Positions 36,810 through 51,100 are shown, counted from the first letter of the stretch. The stretch is DNA of 64,000 nucleotides from Nymphaea colorata (GCF_008831285.2 NC_045140.1:20706370-20770369); one strand, 5' to 3'. Notes: a model not told the origin generated them from the letters alone. Made by a program: numbers and translations.

Positions 36810-39800
36810 TTAGCACGGAAACATGCCAGTCATCCGAATGTGGTCCAATGTTCGTCTAAGCCCATATTGAAGCACAGCTTGATTACCAGCTCGGAATCCA
36901 TCCCCATATGCTGCTGAAGAATCTGATTCAATCTGATGGATAAAAAACTCTCCGAGTTTTCTCTCAAATTGGGATCTCATACCTTTCTTTGATGTGGCTG
37001 ATGAAGATGATGACGACGATGAAGATGAAGCTGCTCCTGATGTGGATGCTCCATTACTTCCAGACCCTGACATGATCTCCGATTCTAGCCACATGTGAGC
37101 CAGCACTTGGCAAATCCCTTCTTCCACGTCTTGGCTGAGAGTTCTGTATCCTGTCGGTTTTAGTTGCCAAATGAGATCAAAGAGCTCAAAAGATAGCCCG
37201 CCAAGCCTGTTAATGGGCTTCGCTACTATGAAGTATGAACAAGTTACAATAGCCTGAATCAGTACCATTAAGTCGTAACCAAGCATGCATCATCTCGTGT
37301 GCCAAGATTGAACCTGTTAACAATCTGCGAGCGGAAAAGATCATATCAACCAAGCAGCACTGCAACAGCACATTGTTGCAATTGCCATGCAACTGACAAT
37401 GTTCTGCGAGCAGATGGAGGTAAGATGGAGGTACCAACAAACACACAAACAGAAATTTTGGAAAAAATGTACCTTGGAAGCCCATATAAGATGAGAATAG
37501 CCGTCACTTCACAACGGCGAATTAGTCTGTACGGCTCTGTTATCATATCGATAATAGAGTTTCCTGTTCCTATTCTAGGCCTTCTCAAAATCTGAAAGGC
37601 ATCAAAGATGGACGTATAACTTTAACAAATTTTGATCAGCCAACTAAACCACATGGTAACATGATTGAACAGAACTACTCACCGTACTGACTGTCTGCTC
37701 CTCAGAGAGGCAAAGCCCTCTGGTTTCAGGCAAGTGATGATGTCCCTGCTTACACAAAATAAATCATCCAAAGCTGTTTGTTAGTGAAGTAGCTCAAAAT
37801 TCTTGAATCCTACCATGGCAGATTTTCAACCACAAGATGACTGCCTTACTTGCTTTTCTCCTTCCAAGGCCTCATTTAGTGCCTGCCTCTCAACTAGTAA
37901 CAATGGGATTTGCTGTTCCACCTTCATGTTTAACCCTTCATAAAAGTCCCGTATTTCTAGGTAAAGGGGTTGACATTCGTCATTGTCCATGATTGCAGAA
38001 TCTAAGCACTCCAAACAGAGCTTCCTGCCATCACCTAGTGAAATGTATTGTGTATCCCGTGGCTGTAATTCAAAGTAGAACAGATCTTCAGCACAACAAC
38101 AGAAGGCTTTATAGCGGGAAATTTCCCTAAAACATGATAGGTCAGCCAAATCTAAATGCAGCGAATGTTACAGATAATAACCATAAATTCTAACATCCAA
38201 CTTGTTAGCACAGTAGGAGAGAAAAGGACAACAGATCTTACCTCCATACGTTCGCAACTGCAGCATCTTGGTGTATCGTCAAGCTCATGTGATGGACAAT
38301 ACTTCTGTCCCCAGAATGGGTGAGCCCTGAATTCAATCAGACCTGCTCTGTTTGTTGGAATCTGCCCAAAAAATCAAGTGTTTGAGAAAGCACTTGCAAC
38401 CAAAGCAAAATTATGAACTGAACACGGTTGGTATGTACAATTTAAGTGAAATAGGATGAAGTTACAGCAAGACCAGGAGGTTCAAGCACAAATAATCAAT
38501 TGGAATTTTGTAAAAAGAACAGATTATACAAATCGTGCATCTCACATCATTCTAGAATTATGAAGGAACCACTTTCCGTTTAAGGAAAGAAAAGAGGAAA
38601 AGGATGACACGCCAAAGTTAAAACATGCCAAATCCCTTAGCGTTACTAGTTGCATCTTGAGACCCACCAGAACTGGCAAAGGTTACAACAGGACTTTCTG
38701 CCCTCGATAATGGGAGAAGTGTCAACTTACAGGATTGTAAGTTTGCATGTTTATGAAAGCAATAAACAAGCTCAGTATCCACTATCGAGTATACAATCTG
38801 TAATTTACCAGCTTGAACATAGAAGGAAGAAGTTGTTTGCAGGTATAACCAAACGTCTACATCATCTAATAAACATCTATAAAGAATATTTCATTTTATT
38901 CTGGAATTAATCCAGGAAGAGAAGAAACTAGAAAACTTTCTACTGCCAAAAGATTAACCAAGGAAACTGATCAAGTTTGAGTACTTACAAACTGCTTGCA
39001 GACATCACACTTGGGATGATAAAGCTCTCGATAGCATGATTTGTGATAAGGATAGTTGCCTGACATAGAAAACTACACAGAAACCAACAAATGAAACCAA
39101 TAAATTACTGACCGTCTGGCACAAGGAAGAAAAAAGAAGGAACAGAAGCCAAATATAACATTTTCAAATGCTGCACCAACAATAAATATAGTCATGAACT
39201 GTGACTGAGAGGAAACATATTAAGTCCAATCTTTTGTACCTCAAATTCAGATATAGGTTGGTTACACGAATGACAACGAAAACATTCTGGGTGCCAGACT
39301 GCACCCATGCAACTAAGAAAGCGACCCCGACCTATCTCATTGTCGCACCCAGCACATATTCTGCAAAGACATGACTAAGTTAAAAGCTTACATTTTTCAA
39401 GAATATGGGCTTGCAGACAGAAAACTATAAACATTCTATAATAAAGCAACAACTGCATTACGGCATTTCCAAAAAACTTCCTCGATGTCAACAAAGGTTA
39501 GAACTCAAACCAAAACCCAAATTGTTGTGATGCTCTGATCATAAGATATGGAGCTCAGGGCTCACAGTTGAGGGCTTGTGTTACAATTTAGATATCGGTC
39601 AAAGACATAGCATTACAAGAAACAATTAAGGATATAGCATGCTTTTAAAAATGTTGTCTGAGTTCTATAAAAAGCAACTCATATCTTCACAATTTGGAAG
39701 CCTGCCAGTCCAAATCTGAATAATATAGCTACCGGAAACTAAATATATAAATATAAAAGTATCATAACTGCAATCAGAGTCTGATTCCATGCTTACTCTT

Positions 39801-41926
39801 ACAAGTAAAAGTCTGCCATATGACGATAAAGATTGTCAAAGTTGCCCTTAACTAATTGATATCTCAGGAGGGAAAAACTGCAAGATGGATAGAAAGTAGT
39901 GGGACAGCATATGCCAGGGGTACTCAAAAAGTTTACACCTAAGCTGAACGCCTTTCAATTGTTGACAAAGACAATGGTGGTAGCTATGTTACAGAACCAG
40001 TTTTACTAGCTCTCACACTAATATTACATCTACAATCATCCTGAGTAAAGGTCAACTGCACCCATTTTATTCACCACAGGTTCCATCTCAAGACAGCGCT
40101 ACACTCAAAAACAAAGATATTACCATTACATGTATATTGTAAATACCTGCATATCTTTGACATACTTTTAAGTCTTCTAATTCGTCACCTGTAATTGTTA
40201 ACTTTACAGGAAGAGAATCTTCTTGTAACCAAGCATCCTGGAGTAGCATGCATTTGGATCATTTATAGATCCTGTCCGACATGGGCATACTGTGATTGTC
40301 ACTAATATCTTTTACAGGCTTTCCCCAATTTATTTCACAGTAAGCTGTTTTAAAGAGAAAATACAAAAGAACTAAAAGAGAAGAATCTTCAAAGGCAATA
40401 TTATGCACAATTATATCGCAGTTTTTTTTCATTGTAAAGCTGCTGTGGTATATTTTCTTTTCTCTTTTTCATTATAAGTGCTCCAAAACATAACCTAAGG
40501 ACAATCTATGGCCTTTGAAATTACAGATAAAAGTTCATTAATCAAATAATGCCAACTGCATACTACTTAAAGACTACATACAAGTGAACCTCTGAAAATC
40601 GTAGCACTCCTAATTTCTAAAGACTGGCTGACACAAAGCCAAACACAGTTTCAGAATGAACTAAGAGAATGAAGCACTATCAGTATGGCATGCGAAATTG
40701 GCAGAGAAAACCCCGGTAAATGACATGACGTGGAGAGCATGTCTGACAACAAACCTGAATCCTGTCAGAAAAGGATATGGTGGAGGCTGATACAAAGTGC
40801 TATTATCATTTGTCTGTGGAGGTGATTCCATGTCCAGACTGGCTTGGAGGGCCCTTGCAAGTGCCTCATCTTCCTCCAGATGAGAATCATTTTCTAAAAA
40901 ATTCAATAGAACTGAAAGGTTACAGCGAAAGAAGACAGCATTGAGTCTAAAGCATACAAATGACCAAAAGTGAGACACCATAGGACCTTCATGTACCGGG
41001 ACTGAAAGTGCAGACAATAGTAAATCTTCAAGTATCCATAAAATACTAACAGATCAATGGACCACAAAGAGGACTCACAAGAAAACGGCCGTAGAAGCTA
41101 GAGTTGCAGCTAAAAGGTCTACCAAGAAGATAAGATATGCTTGTTGCTACATCTCCTAGATCTAGATGCCCCTCATAATCGGATTTTCACCTAAACTATC
41201 TTTAGGAACTTTTGTTGGTTAGACCAAATGGAAAGCTCCCCTCACTTGTGCACATTGGCAGATGGCTCATTACATGACGAGTGAACAAGGGAGATTTAGT
41301 TTCTAGTCTATCCTACAGCTAAACATTTATTATATGACAAAGATCACAAAAACCAACAGAAAATATTACAAGCACATGTTGTAGTATTGATTCTTCAACC
41401 ATGCAATTAAAGAACAAATTGTTGAAGGGAAAAAGACATATGCCCGTACATGTCACATAACATCTTAAGTTCTTAATACATCTATGATCTATATGAGTTT
41501 GAACACTCAATTTCACAAAGTGCATTAGGTCCATATCTGAAGCCAAAGCATGTTAATCAAACAATTTTTTTTCTCTAAACAATCAATTAAAATCCATATA
41601 GCAGTCTGTTCATTTACCAATTCCATTTTCCTTCCGTTTTTCTTCTTCTACAAGTGAAAGTGCAATGGCGTGATCAAGATCCTCATTTTCATACTGAGAC
41701 TGGATATCCTGCATTACATTCCAAGGCTAACAATAATCAGCAAAACCAAGTAAACTGTTTCAACTTTATGGGTGCACGAGCCATATGGCACTGATGGCAA
41801 ACAAAACGATACCACAGAATGTGATGGTGGATCCCATACTTTATCATCCCCAAGAATTCCTTGATATTGACCCTCGGATATTTTATGACTTGAAGAACCT
41901 TTAAATATCTTGCTTAGCCACCCCAT
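36810..41926 (-). CDS. DA1: DA1-type ubiquitin-activated peptidase (UIM-LIM-peptidase)
   Basis: Member of the plant DA1/DAR family, ubiquitin-activated metallopeptidases that limit the period of cell proliferation in organs. Coding exons by GT-AG sites and phase: 41813-41926, 41618-41708, 40755-40893, 39240-39360, 38989-39072, 38242-38361, 37850-38062, 37683-37745, 37473-37591, 37266-37324, 36810-37150. The joined frame is 1464 nt, 487 aa, close to the usual 480-540. Two ubiquitin-interacting motifs lie near 47-62 ([15 protein letters not shown]) and 76-90 ([14 protein letters not shown]). A LIM domain starts at Cys117 ([10 protein letters not shown]) and runs to about 180, with a second Cys-rich unit near 203-245 (CPSH, CCSC, CLECLD). 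The zinc peptidase motif HEMMH is at 364-368. A Ser-rich linker precedes the C-terminal [12 protein letters not shown] block. All phases close, so the gene looks functional. DA1 versus DAR1/DAR2 is not resolved. Confidence 0.94.
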
Positions 41927-41930
41927 ACTT

Positions 41931-41948
41931 TCAGTGCTCCACAATCAT
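41931..41948 (-). promoter_or_regulatory. Short upstream ORF before the DA1 start codon
   Basis: A 5-codon frame (MIVEH, then TGA) ends 4 nt before the DA1 ATG. Whether it is in the mRNA depends on the 3' splice site of the leader intron. The best T-rich acceptor (TTTTGTGCAAG, ending at 41961) would include it. Confidence 0.4.
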
Positions 41949-43000
41949 GCCCTCGGTTATCTTGCACAAAACGTAAATTTATAAGACTAGCATCCTCACA
42001 TTCTCTCAAGTTCTACATTTTAGCAATATACAAAGCAAAGAGATGCAGTAAATTGCAACAAGAAAAAACATAAAAGTCAAAAGTCAGCACCAAAATCAAA
42101 TATCTGCATCAAAAACAGAAAAAGCTTTAGGCACAACATGCATACATCCAAAACATTCAGTGACACCCATGTCTAGATGTTTCGAATAATTAGATAAGGA
42201 TGGCATGGTACACAAGTTATCAGCGTCCAATAAAACTAGTTTCCAATTAACCTCCTCTACTATTTTACTTCAAGGTGTCCACTAAGGCCTGAGAGGACTT
42301 AAGATTCTAGGTTGTAGCAGACTAACAATGGTGTATCCACTGCAAAACACAAAAATATGGACTTGTCAATTTACAGAGATGTTTCTCTTGATTGGATAAG
42401 CATGATCCAGAGTAACCATAACGACCCCAAAGACTGAATTGCCTGCGCATGGATGGCCATCCCGCATGAAAATCCCAGGCAACTCGTAGAATGTAAAATT
42501 GCTGCAAGACTTTGGCAGAATTCTGTCATGTGTGTGGATGTGCATGTTTCCCCTGTCTCTCTTACAAGCAAATTCTCCTCCCTGCTTGACTGAACTAGAC
42601 GACAGGACATGCTAAAATGAATTAATCTTATTGCATATAAACCACACGAGATTCATAAGTTATATGACATGCATATAGATGTCTTCATTCTGTTCGTAAA
42701 ATTTATGTGACTAATACTACATACAATCAGTTAATGACAGAAAGCAAGATAGCCAAATGAAGGAACACTTCATCAAATTGCCAAAACAAGAAGCGAAATC
42801 TACGTACAAAAACGTACTAATCTCTAAATGTATATGCAATATGTTGAACACGTCAGAAAGGAGACTCTTATATGTGCACAATTCAGGTTGAACTTACGTT
42901 AGATAGGAGATACTTTTAGGTGTACAATTTAATGGCTAAGTATAAAAACACAAATAGATCCCAATTCCCGTATTTGATAAGTTGCCATCCTCGAACATAC

Positions 43001-43280
43001 CTCGTGACAAAACTTAACGAGAAGAGAAAAGAAGACGAAAAACTAATATCCACCAAACAACCAGTTCCTCCTGCCGAGTTCCAAAGATCTACCCGATCTC
43101 AGAATTGGTTCCATCTCCCAATACCAACCACCCGAAAATCCTCAAAAAATCAAACTAACCAATCTCCGCCACAACAACAGAATCAAACTCTCAGAAAAGG
43201 GAAGAAAAGCAAACATCCGTCGACCTCCCCCGCATGAAGGAAGAAAGGACATCACCATAAGAGGAAGAAAACCAATCCAA
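43001..43280 (-). other. Probable non-coding 5' leader exon of DA1
   Basis: On the minus strand, a TATA-like ATAAATAG (43305-43312) is followed about 30 bp later by GC-moderate sequence. That sequence ends at a good donor, GTCACGAG with GTATGT (exon end 43001). The next acceptor lies just upstream of the DA1 ATG, giving a leader intron of about 1 kb, common in DA1 genes. The boundaries are inferred without transcripts. Confidence 0.5.
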
Positions 43281-43304
43281 AGGAAAGGAGAGGAAAGAGG
43301 AAAC

Positions 43305-43312
43305 TCTATTTA
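43305..43312 (-). promoter_or_regulatory. Probable TATA box of DA1
   Basis: The minus-strand motif GATAAATAGAG is centred here, preceded upstream (43400-43680) by GC-rich promoter-like DNA. It sets a likely transcription start near 43280. Confidence 0.45.
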
Positions 43313-43699
43313 TCGGGGACACGAGAAGTTTTCATTTTTAGTTCTTTAAAACCAGACGTCTCTCACCTTGGACAACCGGTAGAACGGGCAAATAAGCAAA
43401 GGACCGATGACTCAAAATCCCGAATTGGGGAGTGGAGAAACTTCATCATCAAGCTCGTCCAGATCAAATGAAGGCTTTTCTATTCGATCAAAAGAGGTGG
43501 GGGTGGTGAATTTTTCTCCTCGCTTTCCCATGTGGGGTCCTGCTTGACTTTCCTACCACCACCCCCACCCCTCCGCACAGTAACAAAACCCCAAAACCCT
43601 ATGGAGTTTCATTAAGGCCCAATCTCTCCCTCTCTCCCGCGCGAAGTTGCCTCCCTTCTAAGCACGCGTTTTCCCGTGTCAAAAACAAAAATTAAGTAA

Positions 43700-45290
43700 T
43701 CTAATCTACTGAATAGTAACTAAATCAAGCTGGAAATTCTAATGTTACTGAAAAAAAAGAACCGATTGCATGTGGCAGCAGACAGTCGTAAAAACACCAT
43801 ACCGTAAATTATACGGTAGAAATTTCCCTTGATTCTCTTTGAAGATAATTAAAGTTGAAGATTGGAAGAATCCTCCCATCCTTCACAATGTAATTAAAAA
43901 AAAAAAAAAAAAAAAAGACTCCCCCAACCACCAAGAAGATAAATGTGAGTAAAGTATGTCATATATTCTTTAATTCGCTTAACAGTTAATGTGGGTTGGG
44001 AGAATCCCAACTTTGTTAGATAAAAGAAAGATGAGAAAGCCGATTTCACAACCAACGTGATGGGATTTCCACTTTGTTCTGAAGGAAAAGCAAAACAGCT
44101 ACCGCCCCTGAGAATTGTAGTCAGTAAAAAAATAATTAAACATCTTTTAGATTCCTCTTCCTCAACATGCTTTCTCAGTTTGTCTCTTTCTCCTTCTTCC
44201 CAACCATTTCTTCTTTTTTGTTGGTTTTTGCCTTCTGTTCACCTAGATGAAGACTACATTGACGTGGGTCCAGACATATCCCCTTTTTTTTTTTTTTTTG
44301 GTGCCATATATGGTTCGGAGACTGGACGAAGGAAGATCCAAAGATTTTGGGTTTTTGAATTTCTTGAAATATCCCAATCTGTCCTGTACCATAACACAGA
44401 TTTGGGGGCAGTGAATGACCAATTTCTTTGGCCATATCTAGCAAGGCATAAAAACTACAAGGGATGATGCACTTTTACTGACACATATTATTGGTGTTTA
44501 GTATTATTGCGAAAAAGCTGAAGTTCTAGGATAGGAGATTTGTGCCATGCCTTGGCGAGCACCACATATTGAGATAAACCTGAAAAGTTGTGGATGCAGA
44601 GTTTTTTTTAATTATGTGTAATACCTAACTGCTCAACTTGTTCCATTTTTTTGTGGTTAAAGTAGAATGGCTCCGAACAACCGTTTGGAGGTATTCTATT
44701 GTGGTAGGTCCCATGGACTTTTTGGAACAACCGCGAAAGGGGCCTCTAAGTTCTAGATACATTGGTGATTCACCAGATTTTTTTTTTTTTTTTTATCCAA
44801 GAGTGCTAAAATTTTAAATATTGTAATTTTAGAAAACACCAATAAGAATTGGCCACATAAGCCCACGAATGCCACCAGAACTGCTGTATTTTAAAATGGT
44901 AAGTTGATAATCGAGGTCAAAAGATCAAATTAGATACTGCAAGATCTGAAATTAAGAGTGTAGCCTAACTTCAGTATTGCCTCATCTAATGAAAATGACA
45001 ATACCCCGTTGTCGGTGGAAAGTTCATGATATTATGGTCAAGGGGTCACACATTGCATTGCTGGCCTACTAAACAAGCGGAATCGGCCAAACTTTTTTTC
45101 AGCTCATTCAAGCTCGGAATTCAAACTAATGGGCAAGGTAGATGAGCTCAGCAAAAATGTATAAGCTAACAGTACATGATACAAAAATATTCATTACCTT
45201 TTCTGTCTTATCTTTCTTTCAATAGTACATCACCATGAATTGAATGGCCTTCAACAATGAGTTGGGTCTAAAATCTTCAGTTAATTTTCG

Positions 45291-45323
<33 letters not shown>

Positions 45324-45990
45324 CAACTAGTACAAACTACATACTCCAATCACATGATTAAATTGTAGTTTTATTGCCGTCCTTTGTTTCTCGTTTTATG
45401 GATAAAACTTAAAAGTAGATCGCAAGCCTTCCCCCGCGTGGGGGCAAAACTATACTATTTTAATTCGGTAGGTCGGAAGTCAGAAAGGTTAGCTGAATCT
45501 AACCGTTCCTTTTATATCTTAAATTACCAAAAAAAATTGTACAAAGAAACTACATTATCAGTAAAATTTTGGGCGGTATCCTCTAATGAAAGAGCCGAAA
45601 CTTTCATCCAATTCCTTGTCCCCTTAAATTGTAAGGCCTACTTTAAGCTTTGGGGTGCGGCATTTATGTTAGTAACATATTATTTGCTACATATGTCCTC
45701 ATCATAATTTAAAATGAAAACTAATTGGATACCAACCATCACACCAACCTCTTCAAACTCCGGAAGCGTAACATAAGTTAAAAGATATGTCTGATGAAGA
45801 ATAAGGCCTTTGAATAGAAGAAGCGTGGAAAGCGAAATTTTCCAAGATGTGAAAGGTTGAGGGACCCTTGTACGCTGTGAAAGGCGGCATTGACCTGAAG
45901 GACACAGCCGCGGTCTTCACATTTGTACAAACGCGCTGTCATGCCTTTTTCTTTTTCCAGAGAAGACCCATGGGATGGCTAGTGAATTGC
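43700..45990. other. Intergenic DNA, no supported gene
   Basis: AT-rich, with poly-A (43893-43916) and poly-T (44284-44300, 44779-44794) tracts and a (TA)n run at 45290-45319. No recognisable product. Confidence 0.55.
45290..45319. repeat. (TA)n microsatellite
   Basis: About 15 uninterrupted TA units in intergenic DNA. Confidence 0.9.
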
Positions 45991-45997
45991 ACAATTC

Positions 45998-46240
45998 TTA
46001 GCCAACTTCTATGCCTTTTTTCAACTTGTCAACTGTGAGCTCTGACTTGACTTCTGAAATTCTTTTCCCCGTTACATAACAATACCAACATGGTGTTGGA
46101 TTTCTTATGTTTCGCTCCGGATCTTTACCCGCAACATTAGCCTGCAACTCTGCAAGGGCCCTCTTGATGTAGAGATAGGGCTCAGCGCTACTATCCAACA
46201 CATGGGCCATGCTAGATCCCCAGATCGGATAACCAACATA
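45998..46240 (-). other. Unidentified coding-like open segment
   Basis: On the minus strand a continuous frame includes YVGYPIWGSSMAHVLDSS, EPYLYIKRALAELQANVAG and PTPCWYCYVTGKRISEVK, ending at a stop near 45998. Its composition is that of an ordinary soluble protein with amphipathic helices, unlike the low-complexity frames around it. I do not recognise the family. It has an ATG at 46210, but the open frame extends upstream of it. It could be a single exon, a gene relic or chance. Confidence 0.25.
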
Positions 46241-46249
46241 CTTCTTTAC

Positions 46250-48079
46250 GAGCTCACTTCTTTAATTTAAGACAGGCTCGAGCTAAACCGTCCAGCCCTG
46301 TTGAGGTCAGCCAGGCCAAGCCTGGCTCAAGCCCGGTCCCTAATTTGCAGGGGAGAAAGTAGCACCAATCTATTTTACAAAAAATGAATAGTTTGAAACT
46401 TCAGTGCCATATTAAATATCTCAAATGGGCCTAAAGTACTTATTTCTTAAATGCTCATCCATCTCAATGTATTGAAGAGACTGCACTAACGATTAAATGA
46501 GGATACAAGTCCTAACCAAGGGTTCTTAGTTTGGGATCGAGGTAATTAATTATTTAAAGCAAATGTTAGTGCATCTGCCCATTAAACCAACGTTGGATGC
46601 AGGCTAAGATTCTTATGGCATACGATTGAGCCAGTCAAAAGGGCGTTCACATGTGAATGATTTATATATAAGCATTCTATCACACAACTGTTAGTTAGAA
46701 TATTGTAATAAAATAAAAAGTACGCCTAAATATCTTTATTTAATGACTCCCAAATATCTTATTTTGACGTTCGTTAGCAAGTCTAGTTTTTAATACTTGA
46801 GAACCTGCCCACCGAAAAGTGACACGATCACTACATTTGTTTTTTTGGCCCTCACCTCCTTCTCATGTGCCTAACTATTTTAGTCATTATTGTTACTACC
46901 ATATATATGTGTGTGTTCAAAATGCAGCAGAATGGGAGAGTTGTTGTGCCTTTGTTCGTCTGACAAAAGAGAATGACGAGAAGACAAAATTGAACCCATG
47001 TTGATCCGTAAGAACATCAAGCAAGCTGTGGAAACCCTTTCAAAATTCAAAAGGGCCACGCTCGACTCTTCTTGGGTTGAGAGGTGAGATACGTTAAGAT
47101 CATTCAGATCCCTTGTAGGGCTCTCTCTATCTTTCCGTTCCAAAGAAGAGGAAAAAAAAAGAAAAAAGGGAAAGATCCCGCAAAATCCAAACTTTGGTAA
47201 TTCTTTTAATGTATAGTTAACAATGAAGTCATTCCCGAGGACATGATTCTCCAAGTGAGAAAAAGACATTCCTGGAGATGCTGGACCCGTTCAGTAGTGA
47301 GTATTTTCACTTGGAACTCTCTGGACCCGTTTGCATAATCTCATGTTATGCCACTACCTCTAGGGATAAAACCAACCACTGGACCCGTTTGCACTTCCAT
47401 ATGTCATTGTTAAAACATGATTGATATTTTCTTATTATGCATTAACATCATAAAACACGCATCAGAAGTCGCTCGTGCATACCATGTATACACTCAACCC
47501 ACAAGGGTGTAGACAAATGTATCTGTTTATTTCCTTTTATCTTAATTTAAGGTATTTATTATTTTTTTACTATCAATATAAGCTCAAGCTTATATAATGA
47601 ACGTACACGAGCTTCACAACAAGACAGGGTTAAAAGGACCCATGCAGGGGGCCACCATTGAACTATGAATTTTTCTTACGAGGAGCAGGAATTTATACGC
47701 TTTATTCCATAAATTGGATAGAGACTCCATCCCACCATTACACTTAGCCTCAATTCCTTGTGGGATTGACTGAACTGTTACGGAGGGCTGCCTTTGAATG
47801 CATCCTCAAAGACTTAAGCTAACAGCCTGGTTATATTATACTGTTAGGTTATTAAGAACTTCTGCCATAAAAGAAACCACAATTGAAGCAATTACATAGG
47901 AGAGGAAAGAGACATAGTAAGTGTAGTAGGAGAGATTTAAAGGGCAAGTTCATCAACAATAAGAGAGCAACCTTCAAATATGACCTCAAAGAATAGCGGT
48001 TTTAGGTGTACATGTTCATTCCACTTCATCCCCCTGGCATTCATGGCCTGCATGTACATATATATGTTCAGGGGTGCAC

Positions 48080-48137
<58 letters not shown>

Positions 48138-51100
48138 TTATTTCTAGAATTCCAACTCTCAACGGTTACAGAGTACAATACTAACAATTTTTACTACTTT
48201 GATAACGGAAAGAAATGTAACCAGATTTGTATATTTAGTACACTTTTCTTTCTAAGTGTAAACATTGTGATGAAGAAGACAAGACGATGAAACAAATTAC
48301 CATATAGCAGAAGACTTCAAAGGTATAAGTAATGACACTTATAAATAGTTATTAGTTAAAAGTAAATAGACTGTACTATAATGCACTTACTATCTGTTTT
48401 ACTTCTATAGTTTTTCACTCAATTTTTGCACTAAGAGACTAAAACAAAGTCAACTTTTCTCCATCTACCAAAACAAGGACTTCTAAAAATTTGATGTTTA
48501 TAGTTATAGGGAAATGCAAACAGACTTTGATAACAGTTATGGTGTCTTCAATCTTCTTATATATGGTTTACAAATTTCTCTTTAGAATTCAACTTACTGC
48601 TTGGGGAGATGAACTGACACTAATAGTTTTTTTTTTTAGTCTAAATGGCTCCTCTTTCAGATTGTTACTTATGTTTCCAGCTTATGCAACTGTCCAACGT
48701 AAAATAGGCTTCATATGGTGGATGTTACTAGCTAGAGGTCTGATTAGTAAGACTAGTTTAGAATCAGTTTAGCTTTATTTCATCAGTATAGACTCCCTAG
48801 TGAGTATTTGCATTGGAACTCTCCAGCATGCGCAGTTAGATCTGGTCCATGATTAGTCCTTGTGAACGTGACTCCCCAATTCTGCATTTCAGGCTTTCAT
48901 TCATGCATTCATACATATTCCCAGTCATAAACATTCGATACTTGCATGATATCAAAAGAATAATTCCATGACACAATATGATTTAGATTCTGCCATATAT
49001 AACTTAAATAAACAGACGTGTTCAATTTCAATAAATACTTTCTTGTAGCATCTCTATCAATAATACCAATCACTAGAATTTTATGAAAAAATCCAAGGAA
49101 ACTTAAGCGACCTTGCTATACCCTATCACGCCATTTCTTATCAAGAGACATAACTATACAGGAACCTACCATAGCTATGTTAATCCTCTCATAGATCATA
49201 GGTAGGAGGTTATGTTGAAAAATATATGTTTTTAATTCTAGCATGTCACACTTCATACATCGATTTATACTTAGGCACATACAAACATTGATTTGAGTAT
49301 TCTCATACCTGTCAAGTAAAAAATGACTTCCAGCAACCTTCTATATACTTCTTGTTTCCCTCTAGCAGCCACTAACCTTGATCTCAACCAAAAAGAAAGC
49401 AGAAATGAGGACCTATCCCCCCTCTCTCTCTCTCAATTTCTCTGTTGTTGAACCTTCTCCTTCTCATCTATAACTGCAGCAAATGAATGTTTATTTTCCT
49501 CCAAAAATGCTATACAAATTTTGCAGCCTTTCACAAGAAAAGAAATAAATTTTCATTTTTCCCCTCTTTCTTTTATAATATTTTCAGTTACTACTTCCAG
49601 GCTTCCAGCCAGGTATATGTTTAGTAACCCATTTATTTTTTTTCATAACTGCACCCCCTTTATGATATAGTTGACCCTTTTAGCCAAATTTAACAGTTAT
49701 TGAATCTTTCATTTATATTTATACCCTATACCCACATTAAAATTTTTGAATAATTAAAAAAAGAAAAAGGAAACATTGGGCATTACACTTCTTAAGTTTT
49801 TTGTTATGCATACTCATGTTTCCTACCATTGATTTGTCTCATTTGGCAGTATAAGGTATTATGACCTACGAGACCGAACACTCGGGTTAGTTACTTTTCA
49901 ATTGAGTTGTTACAATTTGTTCTTGTATGGTTATAGAAGATTAGTTCGTTTAGCGCAAATGTGATGAATCTCACACATGGTAAAATTTTCAATATTTTTT
50001 TTACCTTAAGGTAAAGATTGAATAATAATAATAATATAAAAAAACCCTAACGTTAAAATATTAATTATTTAATGCCTGGTAGCTTTCACGTGGAACAAAA
50101 GTTTAAGATCCCATATACACCACCATGACTTGTTACTTTTGTTTCAAACATTTTAGTTTTATTTTTATTTATAAAAGTTTTTATTGATGCACATCTTTTA
50201 AAGGAGAAAAGGAAAAGAAGCGCAACCGAGTCCAAACAGGACGCCCAGAGATGTTCCCTTTGTGACGAGTCCTGATCAAGATGGGTGGAGACAAGTGAAG
50301 GTTAAGACGAGGATCCAGCGAATGAGTTCTTCGCTACTTACTGGCTTTCTTGCTTCATCAACTAACTAAAAAGAATGAAAGAGAAAAAGAACTGGCCACT
50401 GGCCACTGTGTAGCTGGTCCAGTCGCCTCTGAGAATCCAGCTTTCTCGAGGCACGACGAAGGAAAAGGATCTCTGCCTCTTTGGAAAGCGGCCTGGCTTT
50501 TTCCTCACGTTAGCCGGAAAAAGCTACCAACTGCAGACTAGGAGGCATCTGCAGCAGTCCTTTGTTTTGGTTCCCAGGCGATCGACCGGTCATGTTTTGC
50601 TTTTTGGTTTTTCACCTTGAAGAGGAAAATATAATAATAAAAAGAAGCATTGTCCATGTGGCGTGAAGTTGAAGGAAATTTTGAAGTTAAAATCACCGTT
50701 TCTTCGCAAGATGAAGATGAAGAAACTTGAATCAACGTACAACCAGAAATTTATATATTAACAACACCGCGCATTGGAGCATATCGGCCGAAATGTGCTG
50801 ATATGATTCAAGGGCCACATAGATAGTAGTTTTCTTTTTTAAATTGTTCTAAAAATTAATTTAAAAATAAAAAAATAAGATGACATTCGATCGTTACAAT
50901 GCATATCGGCTTACTCTATATCGATAAGCAAATCAATCAATATGGTGCAGATGCTGTTTATCAAGTCCTTAAATTGTGAGGTTTGGGACGAGTGCCCTCA
51001 TTTGATAAGTTGCTTGGAGACCACATTTGACATAACAAATATATTCTAAATTGCTAAGTGGCACATACATAATAGCTTAAAGAAGACATTTAAAGCCGCA

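Noticed and set aside
48006-48290. Open frame with Tyr-Ile runs
   Set aside because: It is driven by the (TA)n tract and AT-rich flanks.
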